From Xanthomarina sp. F1114 (GTDB lineage: Bacteria; Bacteroidota; Bacteroidia; Flavobacteriales; Flavobacteriaceae), in the NCBI RefSeq assembly GCF_026410255.1, contig NZ_JAPMLL010000001.1, forward strand, positions 186,001 through 250,000: a stretch of DNA of 64,000 nt. The letters are read 5' to 3'. The position numbers and the translations under genes are program-made. Each line of letters begins with the position of its first letter. Position 1 is the stretch's first letter. Shown one piece after another: positions 44,257 through 53,019 of this stretch. The notes beneath the pieces are model-generated. The model was not told the DNA's origin and ran no database searches. It saw only the letters and a program-made list of their open reading frames with translations.

Positions 44257-44898
44257 TTACTTTCTTCCAAAATCGGCTGGAATTTCTCCCCACGCCTTGG
44301 TTTCCCATTTTACAATAGTTGTTTTATAGGTATTTGCTTTAAGCCAAGCTACAGCTCTATCTACCAACTGAAAGACTGCTTTATTTTTTTCATTTCGCTC
44401 TAATTTGGTATTACAGGTTTTCTTTTTAATCCAACTGATAGCTGTTCTTGAATCTGTATAAATAATCCTGTCGCTATTATTTTTTTTTAAAAAGGCCAAC
44501 CCATGAACTAAAGCTAAGAACTCACCTATATTATTGGTACCTTCCTCAAAAGGGCCTTGAATAAAAAGCTGCTTTTTTGATTTAGTATCAACACCTCGAT
44601 ATTCCATAATACCAGGGTTACCACTTGATGCGGCATCTACAGAAATAGAATTATAATTGGGCGTTCCAATTTTTTTTAGTTGCTCTGTAGAAAGACTTGA
44701 ACTAAACTTTTTTGCTTTCCCAACATAGTCCTTATAACTACCATTATATGCCTTTTTAGCTGCTTCAAAAGTTTCGAACGATTTGTATTGAGCGCCTTCA
44801 TAATTATCAATTTGCGCTTTACAATCTTTCCAGGATTCAAAAATCCCAGTGCGATGACCTTTCCAGACCGTATAGTATTTTCTTTTCTTTTTACTCAT
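44257..44898 (-). CDS. rnhA: Ribonuclease H1 with N-terminal viroplasmin-like domain
   Basis: Cleaves RNA in RNA-DNA hybrids, 213 aa. An N-terminal hybrid-binding (caulimovirus viroplasmin) domain (about 6-50, YYTVWKGHRTGIFESW) is followed by the RNase HI domain. Catalytic acids are Asp in SVDAASSGNPG (near 87), Glu in NNIGEFLAL (near 126), Asp in YTDSRTA (near 148) and the final Asp in IPADFGRK. All four are present. Standing alone between purN and the PfkB gene; the 44042-44256 gap holds nothing else I can support. Confidence 0.93.
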   Translation of the reverse strand: MSKKKRKYYTVWKGHRTGIFESWKDCKAQIDNYEGAQYKSFETFEAAKKAYNGSYKDYVGKAKKFSSSLSTEQLKKIGTPNYNSISVDAASSGNPGIMEYRGVDTKSKKQLFIQGPFEEGTNNIGEFLALVHGLAFLKKNNSDRIIYTDSRTAISWIKKKTCNTKLERNEKNKAVFQLVDRAVAWLKANTYKTTIVKWETKAWGEIPADFGRK

Positions 44899-44967
44899 AT
44901 TTACTTTTCCTGAAACCGAGAATCTTTTCAGTTCTTAATAATAATGAACACTTCAAAATTATTTAAG

Positions 44968-45537
44968 TTAGTCTTCTTTTAATAACCCTTCAACCACCTT
45001 TGGAAAGTGTTCCATCTCCAATTCGTGGATTTTTGCTGCCACATCTTGAGCCAAATCTGTGGACTCTACCTTACATGTAGCCTGAAAAATTATAGCACCT
45101 TCGTCATAATGTTCATTTACATAATGTATTGTAATTCCAGTTTCAATCTCTTTATTAGCAACAACAGCTTCATGAACAAAACCACCATACATACCTTTTC
45201 CTCCATACTTTGGTAATAAAGCTGGATGGATATTAATTACTTTATTAGGAAACTCTTTTAAAATAGATTCAGGAAATTTCCATAAAAAGCCTGCCAATAC
45301 AATTAAATCTGGTTTGTTGGCATTTAACAAATCCAGAACATTATTCGTTTTAGTAAAGGCCATTCTATTAAACGACATTGCACTAACTTCAAAATTCTTA
45401 GCACGGTCTAAAACTTTGGCATGAGGATTGTTAGATAAAACAAGAACAACAGACGCAAAAGAACTGTTTTTAAAATAAGTAATCAGGTTTTCAGCATTAG
45501 TTCCACTTCCGGAAGCAAAAATTACAATACGTTTCAT
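44968..45537 (-). CDS. purN: Phosphoribosylglycinamide formyltransferase
   Basis: Transfers the formyl group from 10-formyl-THF to GAR in purine synthesis, 189 aa. Motifs are IVIFASGSGTNAENL near residues 4-18 and NIHPALLPKYGGKGMYG with the catalytic His-Asn-Asp set, the Asp being in the YDEGAII segment. Length is normal. Divergent from acpP. Confidence 0.95.
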   Translation of the reverse strand: MKRIVIFASGSGTNAENLITYFKNSSFASVVLVLSNNPHAKVLDRAKNFEVSAMSFNRMAFTKTNNVLDLLNANKPDLIVLAGFLWKFPESILKEFPNKVINIHPALLPKYGGKGMYGGFVHEAVVANKEIETGITIHYVNEHYDEGAIIFQATCKVESTDLAQDVAAKIHELEMEHFPKVVEGLLKED

Positions 45538-45823
45538 CTATTTATATTAATTAATCTACCCTTGTTATAATATGTAGATTGGTAGAAATTGTGTTCAAAT
45601 TTAAAAGAATGTTTGTTAATATGATCGATACTCGCTTTATTTACAAATTAAATTGTGTTCGTTGTTCGAACAAAACAAGAATAAATATTAACAATTAGCA
45701 GGTAAAATTAAAATACTTCAAGGTTATTTACTAAATTACATGCACATTTTTAAAGTAAAGGTGTGTTATAAGAATAAAGTTTTTTATTTTTGCCAACTAA
45801 TTAAAACTTAAAATTAAAAGATT
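45538..45823. other. Divergent region between purN and acpP
   Basis: This 286-base gap holds no ORF. It contains a small palindrome TGTTCG/CGAACA (45656-45672) that could be an operator, and the acpP -7 box. No other structure was seen. Confidence 0.4.
45785..45792 (+). promoter_or_regulatory. Candidate -7 box for acpP
   Basis: TATTTTTG fits TAnnTTTG, 32 bases before the acpP ATG. The following bases GCCAAC repeat those after the box at 29706. No TTG at the expected distance. Confidence 0.5.
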
Positions 45824-46060
45824 ATGTCAGACATTGCATCAAGAGTAAAAGCGATTATCGTAGACAAATTAGGTGTTGATGAAAACGAAGTTGTAACTGA
45901 AGCTAGCTTCACAAACGATTTAGGAGCAGATTCATTAGACACTGTAGAATTAATCATGGAATTCGAAAAAGAATTTGATATCCAAATTCCAGATGATCAA
46001 GCTGAGAACATTGCAACAGTTGGTCAAGCTATCTCTTATATAGAAGAAGCAAAAAAATAA
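45824..46060 (+). CDS. acpP: Acyl carrier protein
   Basis: Carries growing acyl chains on phosphopantetheine attached to Ser37 in [10 protein letters not shown], 78 aa. Strongly acidic helix-rich protein of normal length. It is 13 bases upstream of fabF, forming the usual acpP-fabF-rnc cluster of Bacteroidota. Confidence 0.97.
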   Translation: MSDIASRVKAIIVDKLGVDENEVVTEASFTNDLGADSLDTVELIMEFEKEFDIQIPDDQAENIATVGQAISYIEEAKK

Positions 46061-46073
46061 TTCATAAAAACTT

Positions 46074-47324
46074 ATGAAATTAAGGCGAGTTGTAATTACT
46101 GGTTTAGGAGCACTAACACCTATAGGCAATACCAAAGACGAATTTTGGGAAGCGCTTAAAAGTGGTAAAAGTGGTGCTGCACCTATAACATATTTTGACA
46201 CTGAAAAGTTCAAGACCAAATTCGCCTGTGAATTAAAAAACTTTAACGCAACTGATTTTCTTGATAGAAAGGAAGCTCGAAAAATGGATAGATTTACACA
46301 GTATGCTATGGTGGCTTCAGATGAAGCTATTGCAGATGCTAAGTTAGATCTTTCTGTTGTAGATAAGCTTAAGGTTGGAGTTATTTGGGGAGCAGGAATT
46401 GGTGGTTTGGAAACATTTCAACAGGAAGTTTTAAACTTTGCTGCTGGAGATGGCACTCCAAGGTTTAACCCATTTTTTATTCCAAAAATGATTGCAGATA
46501 TAGCACCAGGAAACATATCCATTAAACATGGATTTATGGGACCTAACTATACTACGGTATCTGCTTGTGCTTCAGCGGCAAACGCTATGATTGATGCTCT
46601 AAACTACATACGTTTAGGACATTGTGATGTAGTTGTAACCGGAGGAAGTGAAGCAGCTGTAACCATTGCTGGAATGGGTGGATTTAATGCCATGCATGCT
46701 CTATCAACAAGAAATGAAAGTCCAGAAACCGCCTCAAGACCTTTTGACGCAACCAGAGATGGTTTTGTATTAGGTGAAGGTGCTGGAGCAATAATTCTTG
46801 AAGATTATGAGCACGCCAAGGCAAGAGGCGCAAAAATATATGCTGAAGTTCTTGGAGGAGGATTATCTTCCGATGCGCACCATATGACAGCGCCGCATCC
46901 AGAAGGAATTGGCGTGATTGCTGTAATGAAAAATTGTTTGGAAAATGCAGGTATTCAACCAGAAGAAGTTGACCATATCAACACACATGGCACCTCTACT
47001 CCTCTTGGGGATGTAGCAGAATTAAAAGCCATTTCTGAAGTGTTTGGAGAACATGCAAAACATATCAATATTAATTCAACAAAATCCATGACTGGACATT
47101 TACTAGGAGCTGCTGGAGCTATTGAGTCTATTGCTGCTGTTTTAGCAATGGAACACGGCATCGTTCCTCCTACAATCAATCATGAGTTTGCTGATGAAAA
47201 CATTGATCCCGAACTTAATTTAACATTAAATAAAGCTCAGAAACGCGACGTTAAAGTAGCAATGAGTAATACTTTTGGCTTTGGAGGACACAATGCCTGC
47301 GTATTATTTAAAAAATTAGATTAA
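46074..47324 (+). CDS. fabF: 3-oxoacyl-ACP synthase II
   Basis: Condensing enzyme of fatty-acid elongation, 416 aa. The catalytic Cys is in VSACASAANAM (near 165) and the two His are in NTHGTSTPLGD (near 306) and SMTGHLLGAAGA (near 343), the Cys-His-His triad. The ending NTFGFGGHNACVLF is typical. Same strand and operon as acpP and rnc, with 8 bases to rnc. Confidence 0.97.
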   Translation: MKLRRVVITGLGALTPIGNTKDEFWEALKSGKSGAAPITYFDTEKFKTKFACELKNFNATDFLDRKEARKMDRFTQYAMVASDEAIADAKLDLSVVDKLKVGVIWGAGIGGLETFQQEVLNFAAGDGTPRFNPFFIPKMIADIAPGNISIKHGFMGPNYTTVSACASAANAMIDALNYIRLGHCDVVVTGGSEAAVTIAGMGGFNAMHALSTRNESPETASRPFDATRDGFVLGEGAGAIILEDYEHAKARGAKIYAEVLGGGLSSDAHHMTAPHPEGIGVIAVMKNCLENAGIQPEEVDHINTHGTSTPLGDVAELKAISEVFGEHAKHININSTKSMTGHLLGAAGAIESIAAVLAMEHGIVPPTINHEFADENIDPELNLTLNKAQKRDVKVAMSNTFGFGGHNACVLFKKLD

Positions 47325-47332
47325 ATTAACGA

Positions 47333-48073
47333 ATGAAACACATTCGAAACATATTAAATTCCCGTTCTAAAAGTGACGGGAATTTTTTTGTGTTTATTCA
47401 CGGCATCCTTGGTTTTAAGCCCAAGTCTTTAAAGTATTATAAAACGGCATTTACGCATCGTTCTATGAACATTAAAGACAATAAAGGCAATACCATTAAC
47501 TACGAACGGTTAGAGTTTTTAGGAGATGCCATGCTTGGCGCTGTAATTGCATCACATCTATACACAGAAGTTCCTAGTGGAGACGAAGGTTATTTGACTA
47601 AAATGCGCTCTAAGATTGTAAGTCGAGAACACTTAAACGAATTAGGAAAAGAACTAGACCTAATTAGCTGTGTTGAAAGTAAAATACCTAAAGGACAGTT
47701 TGGAGATAATATTCACGGAAATTTATTCGAAGCTTTAGTAGGTGCTATATTCCTTGACAGAGGCTATAAATATTGTGAAAAATTTATTTACAAAACAGTC
47801 ATTATTCCTTATGTAGATATTGAAACGCTTGAAGGAAAAGTAATAAGCTATAAGAGTTTATTAATAGAATGGTGCCAAAAAGAAAAGAAAACCTTCGATT
47901 ATAACGTGTACGAAGACACTGGAAATGATGAAGTTAGACATTTTTCTGTAAAACTATCTATAGATGGTAAAGTAATCTCCAAAGCAAGAGCTACTTCAAA
48001 AAAGAAAGCAGAAGAAAAAGCGTCCAAACGTGCTTTTTTTGTATTTCAAAAGCAGATTTCCAAGGATTTTTAA
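47333..48073 (+). CDS. rnc: Ribonuclease III
   Basis: Double-stranded-RNA endonuclease of 246 aa. The signature YERLEFLGDAMLGAV has the catalytic Glu and Asp (near 63-75), and a second acidic cluster HGNLFEALVGAIFLDRG follows (near 128). The C-terminal dsRBD contains SKKKAEEKASKRAF. Length normal. Third gene of the fatty-acid cluster. Confidence 0.96.
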   Translation: MKHIRNILNSRSKSDGNFFVFIHGILGFKPKSLKYYKTAFTHRSMNIKDNKGNTINYERLEFLGDAMLGAVIASHLYTEVPSGDEGYLTKMRSKIVSREHLNELGKELDLISCVESKIPKGQFGDNIHGNLFEALVGAIFLDRGYKYCEKFIYKTVIIPYVDIETLEGKVISYKSLLIEWCQKEKKTFDYNVYEDTGNDEVRHFSVKLSIDGKVISKARATSKKKAEEKASKRAFFVFQKQISKDF

Positions 48074-48117
48074 TCCTGTAATTTTCCGATTAAATTACTG
48101 TTAAGTTTAATTAAAAC

Positions 48118-48150
48118 TTGGCCTATTAACACGGATAAATCTTATCTTTA
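48118..48150 (+). promoter_or_regulatory. Promoter for the IPExxxVDY gene
   Basis: TTG (48118-48120), 22 bases, TATCTTTA (48143-48150): a good Bacteroidota promoter with one deviation in the -7 box, 15 bases before the ATG. Confidence 0.5.
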
Positions 48151-48165
48151 CATAGTAAAAGTATC

Positions 48166-48651
48166 ATGGCAATAAAAAAACTAAGCTTAGATGATTTTTT
48201 TGACGACGAGGGCTTTACCCTAATCGGAATTCACACCTCTTTAGAAGATTACAGACTTGCTTATTTGTTAAATACAAAGTTAAACATCCGTTTAAAGAGA
48301 AAGAAAAAGGATTTAGATTTTAGCAATAATGCCGTATATTCTATATATGAATGGTATGATGAAAAACAATTGAATACTTGGAATTTAGTTTCTAATATTT
48401 GTAAATTGGAAACTGTAAACACAGAAATATCCAATAATCTTTTTTCAGATTCTGGGAAACTTACAGAAACATTTTATTTACTACCAGAATTAAAAAAAGT
48501 GAATTTTTTATTAAAAATCTCCGATGAACAAATGTCTGAAACCAAACGCCAAAAAATAGTAAATACCATTCAGGAGATAGCACAAATAGTTACTGCTTAT
48601 TCTATTGAGACAGATCAACTTAAATCTAAAAGTAATTTAATATTTAATTAA
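48166..48651 (+). CDS. IPExxxVDY family protein
   Basis: Protein of 161 aa of the small Bacteroidota family named for the motif IPExxxVDY; here the motif reads LPELKKVNF (near 105-113). The length and the rnc-side/pyk-side position are those of the family. No signal or membrane segment. Function unknown. It lies 29 bases upstream of pyk and may be co-transcribed. Confidence 0.85.
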   Translation: MAIKKLSLDDFFDDEGFTLIGIHTSLEDYRLAYLLNTKLNIRLKRKKKDLDFSNNAVYSIYEWYDEKQLNTWNLVSNICKLETVNTEISNNLFSDSGKLTETFYLLPELKKVNFLLKISDEQMSETKRQKIVNTIQEIAQIVTAYSIETDQLKSKSNLIFN

Positions 48652-48680
48652 AAAGATTACCGTTTTTACGGAAAATAAAT

Positions 48681-50135
48681 ATGTTAAGACGAAAAAAAAC
48701 CAAAATTGTAGCCACATTAGGCCCAGCAACTAGCACCAAAGAAGTTTTAAAAGGAATGCTAGATGAAGGAGTTAACGTGTTTAGAATTAACTTTTCTCAT
48801 GCTAACTATGATGATGTAAAGGAGCGTATTAGCACAATACGTGAATTAAATAAGGAATTCGGTTATAACGCCGCAATTCTAGCAGATTTACAAGGTCCCA
48901 AATTACGTGTTGGAACCATGAAAGGAGAGGTTTTTGTAAATGAAGGTGACGAGATAGTTTTTGCAACCGGAGAACGTTTTGTAGGAACCAAGGAACGTGT
49001 TTACATGACCTATGACAAATTTCCACAGGATGCACAACCAGGAGAGAGAATTCTATTAGACGATGGAAAACTAATTTTTGAAGTTGTTTCTTCCGATAAA
49101 AAAAGTGAAGTTATTGCCCGAGTAATTCAGGGAGGACCTTTACGTTCAAAAAAAGGGGTAAACCTTCCAAATACAAATATTTCTCAACCAGCCCTTACCG
49201 AAAAAGACATTCAAGATGCCATTTTTGCTATTGGATTAAAGGTAGATTGGATGGCACTTTCTTTTGTGCGCCATGCCGAAGATTTAATGCAACTTGAAGA
49301 GTTAATTAAAGAACATAGCGATCAAAAAATTCCTATTATCGCTAAAATAGAAAAACCAGAAGCTGTAGAAAACATCGATAAGATTGTTGCTTACTGTGAC
49401 GGTTTAATGGTAGCTCGTGGAGATTTAGGTGTTGAAATTCCAGCAGAAGAAGTTCCTTTAATTCAAAAACAATTAGTACTAAGAGCTAAACAAGCTAGAA
49501 TTCCGGTAATTATTGCTACGCAAATGATGGAAACCATGATTTCTAGTCTTACACCTACCAGAGCAGAAGTAAACGATGTAGCCAACTCCGTAATGGACGG
49601 TGCAGATGCCGTTATGTTGTCTGGAGAAACTTCGGTGGGTAGTTATCCAGTACAAGTAATAAAACAAATGGCTAGCATTATTAAAAGTGTAGAAGACTCT
49701 GCTTTAATAAAAGTGCCACAAGTACCGCCACATATTAGAACCAAAAGGTATATTACTAAATCTATCTGTTATCACGCAGCTAATATGGCAAACGAAATTG
49801 ATGCCAAAGCTATTTCTACCTTAACAAACAGTGGATATACAGCATTTCAAATTTCAGCATGGAGACCAAGTGCACATATTTTAGTGTTTACTTCTAACCA
49901 TCGTATTTTAACACAACTTAGCTTGCTTTGGGGAGTTGAAGCTTTTCATTACGATAAGTTTGTAAGTACAGACGAAACGATTGAAGATGTTAATACCATT
50001 GCCTGCCAAAAAGGATTTGTAGAAGCCGGAGATATGTTAATTAGTTTAGCCGCTATGCCTATACAAGATAAAGGAATGGTAAATACCTTACGTATTACCG
50101 AAATTACAAATTGTAATTTTGAAAAAGATAGCTAA
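48681..50135 (+). CDS. pyk: Pyruvate kinase
   Basis: Last step of glycolysis, phosphoenolpyruvate plus ADP to pyruvate plus ATP, 484 aa. Motifs are KIVATLGPAT, FRINFSHA, ADLQGPKLRVG, the active-site IAKIEKPEAVE near 220 and MDGADAVMLSGETSVG near 308-323. A C-terminal regulatory domain follows. Its last four bases overlap the convergent dinB gene, with no room for a terminator between them. Confidence 0.96.
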   Translation: MLRRKKTKIVATLGPATSTKEVLKGMLDEGVNVFRINFSHANYDDVKERISTIRELNKEFGYNAAILADLQGPKLRVGTMKGEVFVNEGDEIVFATGERFVGTKERVYMTYDKFPQDAQPGERILLDDGKLIFEVVSSDKKSEVIARVIQGGPLRSKKGVNLPNTNISQPALTEKDIQDAIFAIGLKVDWMALSFVRHAEDLMQLEELIKEHSDQKIPIIAKIEKPEAVENIDKIVAYCDGLMVARGDLGVEIPAEEVPLIQKQLVLRAKQARIPVIIATQMMETMISSLTPTRAEVNDVANSVMDGADAVMLSGETSVGSYPVQVIKQMASIIKSVEDSALIKVPQVPPHIRTKRYITKSICYHAANMANEIDAKAISTLTNSGYTAFQISAWRPSAHILVFTSNHRILTQLSLLWGVEAFHYDKFVSTDETIEDVNTIACQKGFVEAGDMLISLAAMPIQDKGMVNTLRITEITNCNFEKDS

Positions 50136-51244
50136 AACTCAAATTGTAATTGTACACTCACCGTTTTAGATTCGGGTTTGCTTGGTTTTTTACTGCTAGT
50201 TTCATTGTTCAAACTAGACATTGAAATACCAAGCAATCTCACCGAATTACTTAATTTCTCTTGGTATAACAAGTCTTTTGTTACTTCTAAAATCAAATCT
50301 TTATCACTTATATAATAAGGTAAAGTCTTGCTTCTTGTTTGTAAGGTAAAATCGCTATATTTTATTTTTAAGGTAATGGTTTTCCCTGAAACTTTACTCT
50401 TATTTAATCGTTTGGAAACTTCTTGAGCTATATGTTCTAATTTTTCAAGCATGAAGATTTCACTTGATAAATTTTCGCTAAAAGTGCGTTCTGCAGCTAA
50501 GGATTTTCTAGTTCTATTGGGTTTCACTTCAGAGTTATGAATACCTCTAACAATATTAAAATAGAAAGCACCCGACTTGCCAAAATGTTCCTCCAAATAT
50601 TCCAAAGATTTCGATTTTAAATCTTTCCCGGTGAACACACCTAACTGATACATTTTTTCAGCTGTTACCTTACCAACACCATAGAATTTCCTAATATCTA
50701 ACAGCTCTAAGAAAGGAATTACTTCTTCTGGATTTACAGTTTTTTGTCCATTTGGTTTATTATAATCGCTAGCTACTTTAGCCACAAACTTATTGATGGA
50801 GATTCCTGCCGAAGCTGTTAAACCTACTTCGTTAAAAATACGATCTCTTATTTCTTTTGCAATTAAGCTGGCGCTTGGATTCCCCTTTTTATTTTCGGTA
50901 ACATCCAAATAAGCTTCATCTAAAGATAGTGGTTCTACCAAGTCTGTATAATCGTGAAAAATCTTTCTAATCTGTTTGGAGATTTCTTGATATCTATCAA
51001 ACCTGGGTTTTACAAAAATAAGATCCGGACAATTTCGTTTTGCTTGAGCTCCACTTAGAGCGCTTCTAACACCAAACTTTCTTGCTTCATAACTTGCAGC
51101 AGCTACGACACCTCTGGCTCCTCCACCTCCAACGGCAATAGCCTTACCTTTTAATTCAGGATGGTCCATTTGCTCTACAGACGCATAAAAAGCATCCATA
51201 TCCACATGAATTATCTTTCGAATTGGTAAATTGTCTAGCATCAT
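50132..51244 (-). CDS. dinB: DNA polymerase IV
   Basis: Y-family translesion polymerase of 370 aa. Catalytic acids are the Asp in HVDMDAFYASVE near 18 and the Asp-Glu in LSLDEAYLDVTE near 105. The KPNGQ segment and helix-hairpin-helix GVGKVTAEKMYQLG follow. It ends VSVQLQFEF, a beta-clamp-binding-like tail. Divergent from the NAD(P)-binding gene with 38 bases between starts, and convergent with pyk. Confidence 0.96.
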   Translation of the reverse strand: MMLDNLPIRKIIHVDMDAFYASVEQMDHPELKGKAIAVGGGGARGVVAAASYEARKFGVRSALSGAQAKRNCPDLIFVKPRFDRYQEISKQIRKIFHDYTDLVEPLSLDEAYLDVTENKKGNPSASLIAKEIRDRIFNEVGLTASAGISINKFVAKVASDYNKPNGQKTVNPEEVIPFLELLDIRKFYGVGKVTAEKMYQLGVFTGKDLKSKSLEYLEEHFGKSGAFYFNIVRGIHNSEVKPNRTRKSLAAERTFSENLSSEIFMLEKLEHIAQEVSKRLNKSKVSGKTITLKIKYSDFTLQTRSKTLPYYISDKDLILEVTKDLLYQEKLSNSVRLLGISMSSLNNETSSKKPSKPESKTVSVQLQFEF

Positions 51245-51282
51245 GTAAATTTATAATATCTTTATCAAAACAACATGTCAAA

Positions 51283-51945
51283 ATGGGTAAAACAGCTATC
51301 ATTTTAGGAGCAACAGGATTAACTGGAGGTTTACTATTAGAACAACTTTTAATCGACAGTAGATACGAGAAAATAATTCTGTTTTCACGAAGAACTTGCG
51401 GCTTAAAACATAATAAAATTGAAGAACATCTCGTGGATTTATTAGATTTAACTTCACATAAAAACTTATTCCTTGCAGACGAAGTGTATTGTTGTATTGG
51501 CTCCACAAATGCCAAGACACCCAACGAAGAGCAGTATCTTGAAATAGACTATGGCATTCCAGTAATAGCTGCACAACTTTGTAAAGAGAATAACATTCAA
51601 ACCTTTATTGTTATTTCGGCATTAGGCGCCAATAGTAAAAGTAAAATGTTTTACAACCGTACAAAAGGCAGAATGGAAGAAGCTGTTCTTAGAGAAAAAA
51701 TTACAAACACTTATATCTTGCAACCTGCGCTAATTGGTGGAGATAGAAGCGAAAAGAGATTTGGAGAATCTGTAGCAAAACTAGTCATGAAAATGGTGAA
51801 TCCATTTCTATTTGGCTCCTTGTCAAAATACAAATCTATTCATCCCATAAATATCGTTAAATGCATGGTTTTTCTTGCAAATAATTTGTATCCTACTGTA
51901 AGAATTCCATCAGATGAAATAAGAAAAATAGCTAATAATAATTAA
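51283..51945 (+). CDS. NAD(P)-binding oxidoreductase-like protein
   Basis: Atypical/extended SDR fold of 220 aa from the ATG at 51283 (MGKTAIILGATG). The longer frame begins inside dinB on the other strand and is rejected. The NAD(P) loop is GATGLTGG at residues 9-16. The middle reads CIGSTNAKTPNEEQYLEIDYG, resembling TIP30/HTATIP2-like proteins. Substrate unknown. It has 27 bases to the CYTH gene. Confidence 0.88.
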   Translation: MGKTAIILGATGLTGGLLLEQLLIDSRYEKIILFSRRTCGLKHNKIEEHLVDLLDLTSHKNLFLADEVYCCIGSTNAKTPNEEQYLEIDYGIPVIAAQLCKENNIQTFIVISALGANSKSKMFYNRTKGRMEEAVLREKITNTYILQPALIGGDRSEKRFGESVAKLVMKMVNPFLFGSLSKYKSIHPINIVKCMVFLANNLYPTVRIPSDEIRKIANNN

Positions 51946-51972
51946 AAATATTCCTCTTTTGTAGACATTGTT

Positions 51973-52449
51973 ATGGTAGAAATTGAACGCAAATTTTTAG
52001 TAAAAAATACAGATTTTAAAAAAGAAGCCTTTAAAGAAATTTCAATAAAACAAGGCTTTTTAAGCTCGGAAAAAGAGAGAATTGTACGGATAAGACTTAC
52101 AGACAATACGGGTTTTATTACTGTAAAAGGCGCTCCCTCGAATAATGGAATATCTAGATTTGAATGGGAAAAAGAAATTTCTAAAACAGATGCCGAAGCG
52201 CTTTTTAATTTATGTGAAGATGGCCGTATTGAAAAAACCAGATACTTAATCCGTTCTGAGAATCACATCGTTGAAGTGGATGAGTTTTACGGCGAAAACG
52301 AAGGTTTAGTTGTAGCAGAGATTGAATTAAATGAAGTTTCAGAACCGTTTGCAAAGCCTCCCTGGTTAGACACAGAAGTTACTGGCGATGCTAAATATTA
52401 TAACTCTGAATTAAGTAAAAACCCCTATAAAAATTGGACCATAAAATAA
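51973..52449 (+). CDS. CYTH domain (triphosphate tunnel metalloenzyme)
   Basis: Tunnel-fold protein of 158 aa. The hallmark EIERKFLV lies at residues 3-10, with RIRLTDNTGFITVKG and EVDEFYGENEGLVVAEIEL giving the basic and acidic residues lining the tunnel. Family members hydrolyse inorganic triphosphate or make cAMP; single-domain bacterial forms of this size are usually triphosphatases. The start lies 27 bases after the previous gene. Confidence 0.92.
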   Translation: MVEIERKFLVKNTDFKKEAFKEISIKQGFLSSEKERIVRIRLTDNTGFITVKGAPSNNGISRFEWEKEISKTDAEALFNLCEDGRIEKTRYLIRSENHIVEVDEFYGENEGLVVAEIELNEVSEPFAKPPWLDTEVTGDAKYYNSELSKNPYKNWTIK

Positions 52450-52457
52450 CTTATCTT

Positions 52458-53018
52458 ATGAAAAACCTCATCCTACTTTGTTTGTGTTTTATAGCTTTTT
52501 CAGCTTGTAAACAAGATAAAAAAGACAGCATAACAGATATTAAGGAGAGCCCTACAAGCATTGAAACTGTTGATAGTATAGTGAAAATTGACAGTATTAT
52601 TGAAAAAGTTGTAGTTGTTCCTATTGAAAAATCTGATAAAGACATTAAAGAAGAATTAGATGCAAAAGGCTTTAAAACCTTCAATTATGTTAATCCTAAA
52701 ACTCAAGATACTGTTTTAATGCAGCAATATTTTATGGCCTTCTTAAAAAGTGGACCTATAAGGAATCAAAATGAAGAAGAAGCTGCCATGTTACAAGAAG
52801 CACATTTAGAACATTTATCTAAAATGTACCAAGAAGGTTATGCCGATTTAATTGGACCTTTTGGAGATGATGGTGAGATACGTGGAATTACCATTTACAA
52901 TGTACCCACTCTAAAAATGGCAGATAGTTTGGCCAATGCAGATCCTTTGGTAGAGGCAGGAAGACTGACGGTTGAAGTTAGACCATGGTGGGCTCCTAAA
53001 GGAAATTCTTTACGCTAG
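52458..53018 (+). CDS. YciI-domain lipoprotein
   Basis: Lipoprotein of 186 aa from the ATG at 52458; the longer frame overlaps the CYTH gene. The lipobox FSAC is near residue 17, followed by the charged KQDKKDS. After a low-complexity acidic linker, a YCII-related fold contains YFMAFLKSGPIRNQNEEEAAMLQEAHLEHL, ending DPLVEAGRLTVEVRPWW. The role of YciI domains is poorly known. One base from the convergent pbpC stop. Confidence 0.85.
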   Translation: MKNLILLCLCFIAFSACKQDKKDSITDIKESPTSIETVDSIVKIDSIIEKVVVVPIEKSDKDIKEELDAKGFKTFNYVNPKTQDTVLMQQYFMAFLKSGPIRNQNEEEAAMLQEAHLEHLSKMYQEGYADLIGPFGDDGEIRGITIYNVPTLKMADSLANADPLVEAGRLTVEVRPWWAPKGNSLR

Positions 53019-53019
53019 C

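Noticed and set aside
51156-51524. Minus-strand frame across the dinB-NAD(P)-binding gene boundary
   Set aside because: It overlaps two well-supported genes and shows no domain.
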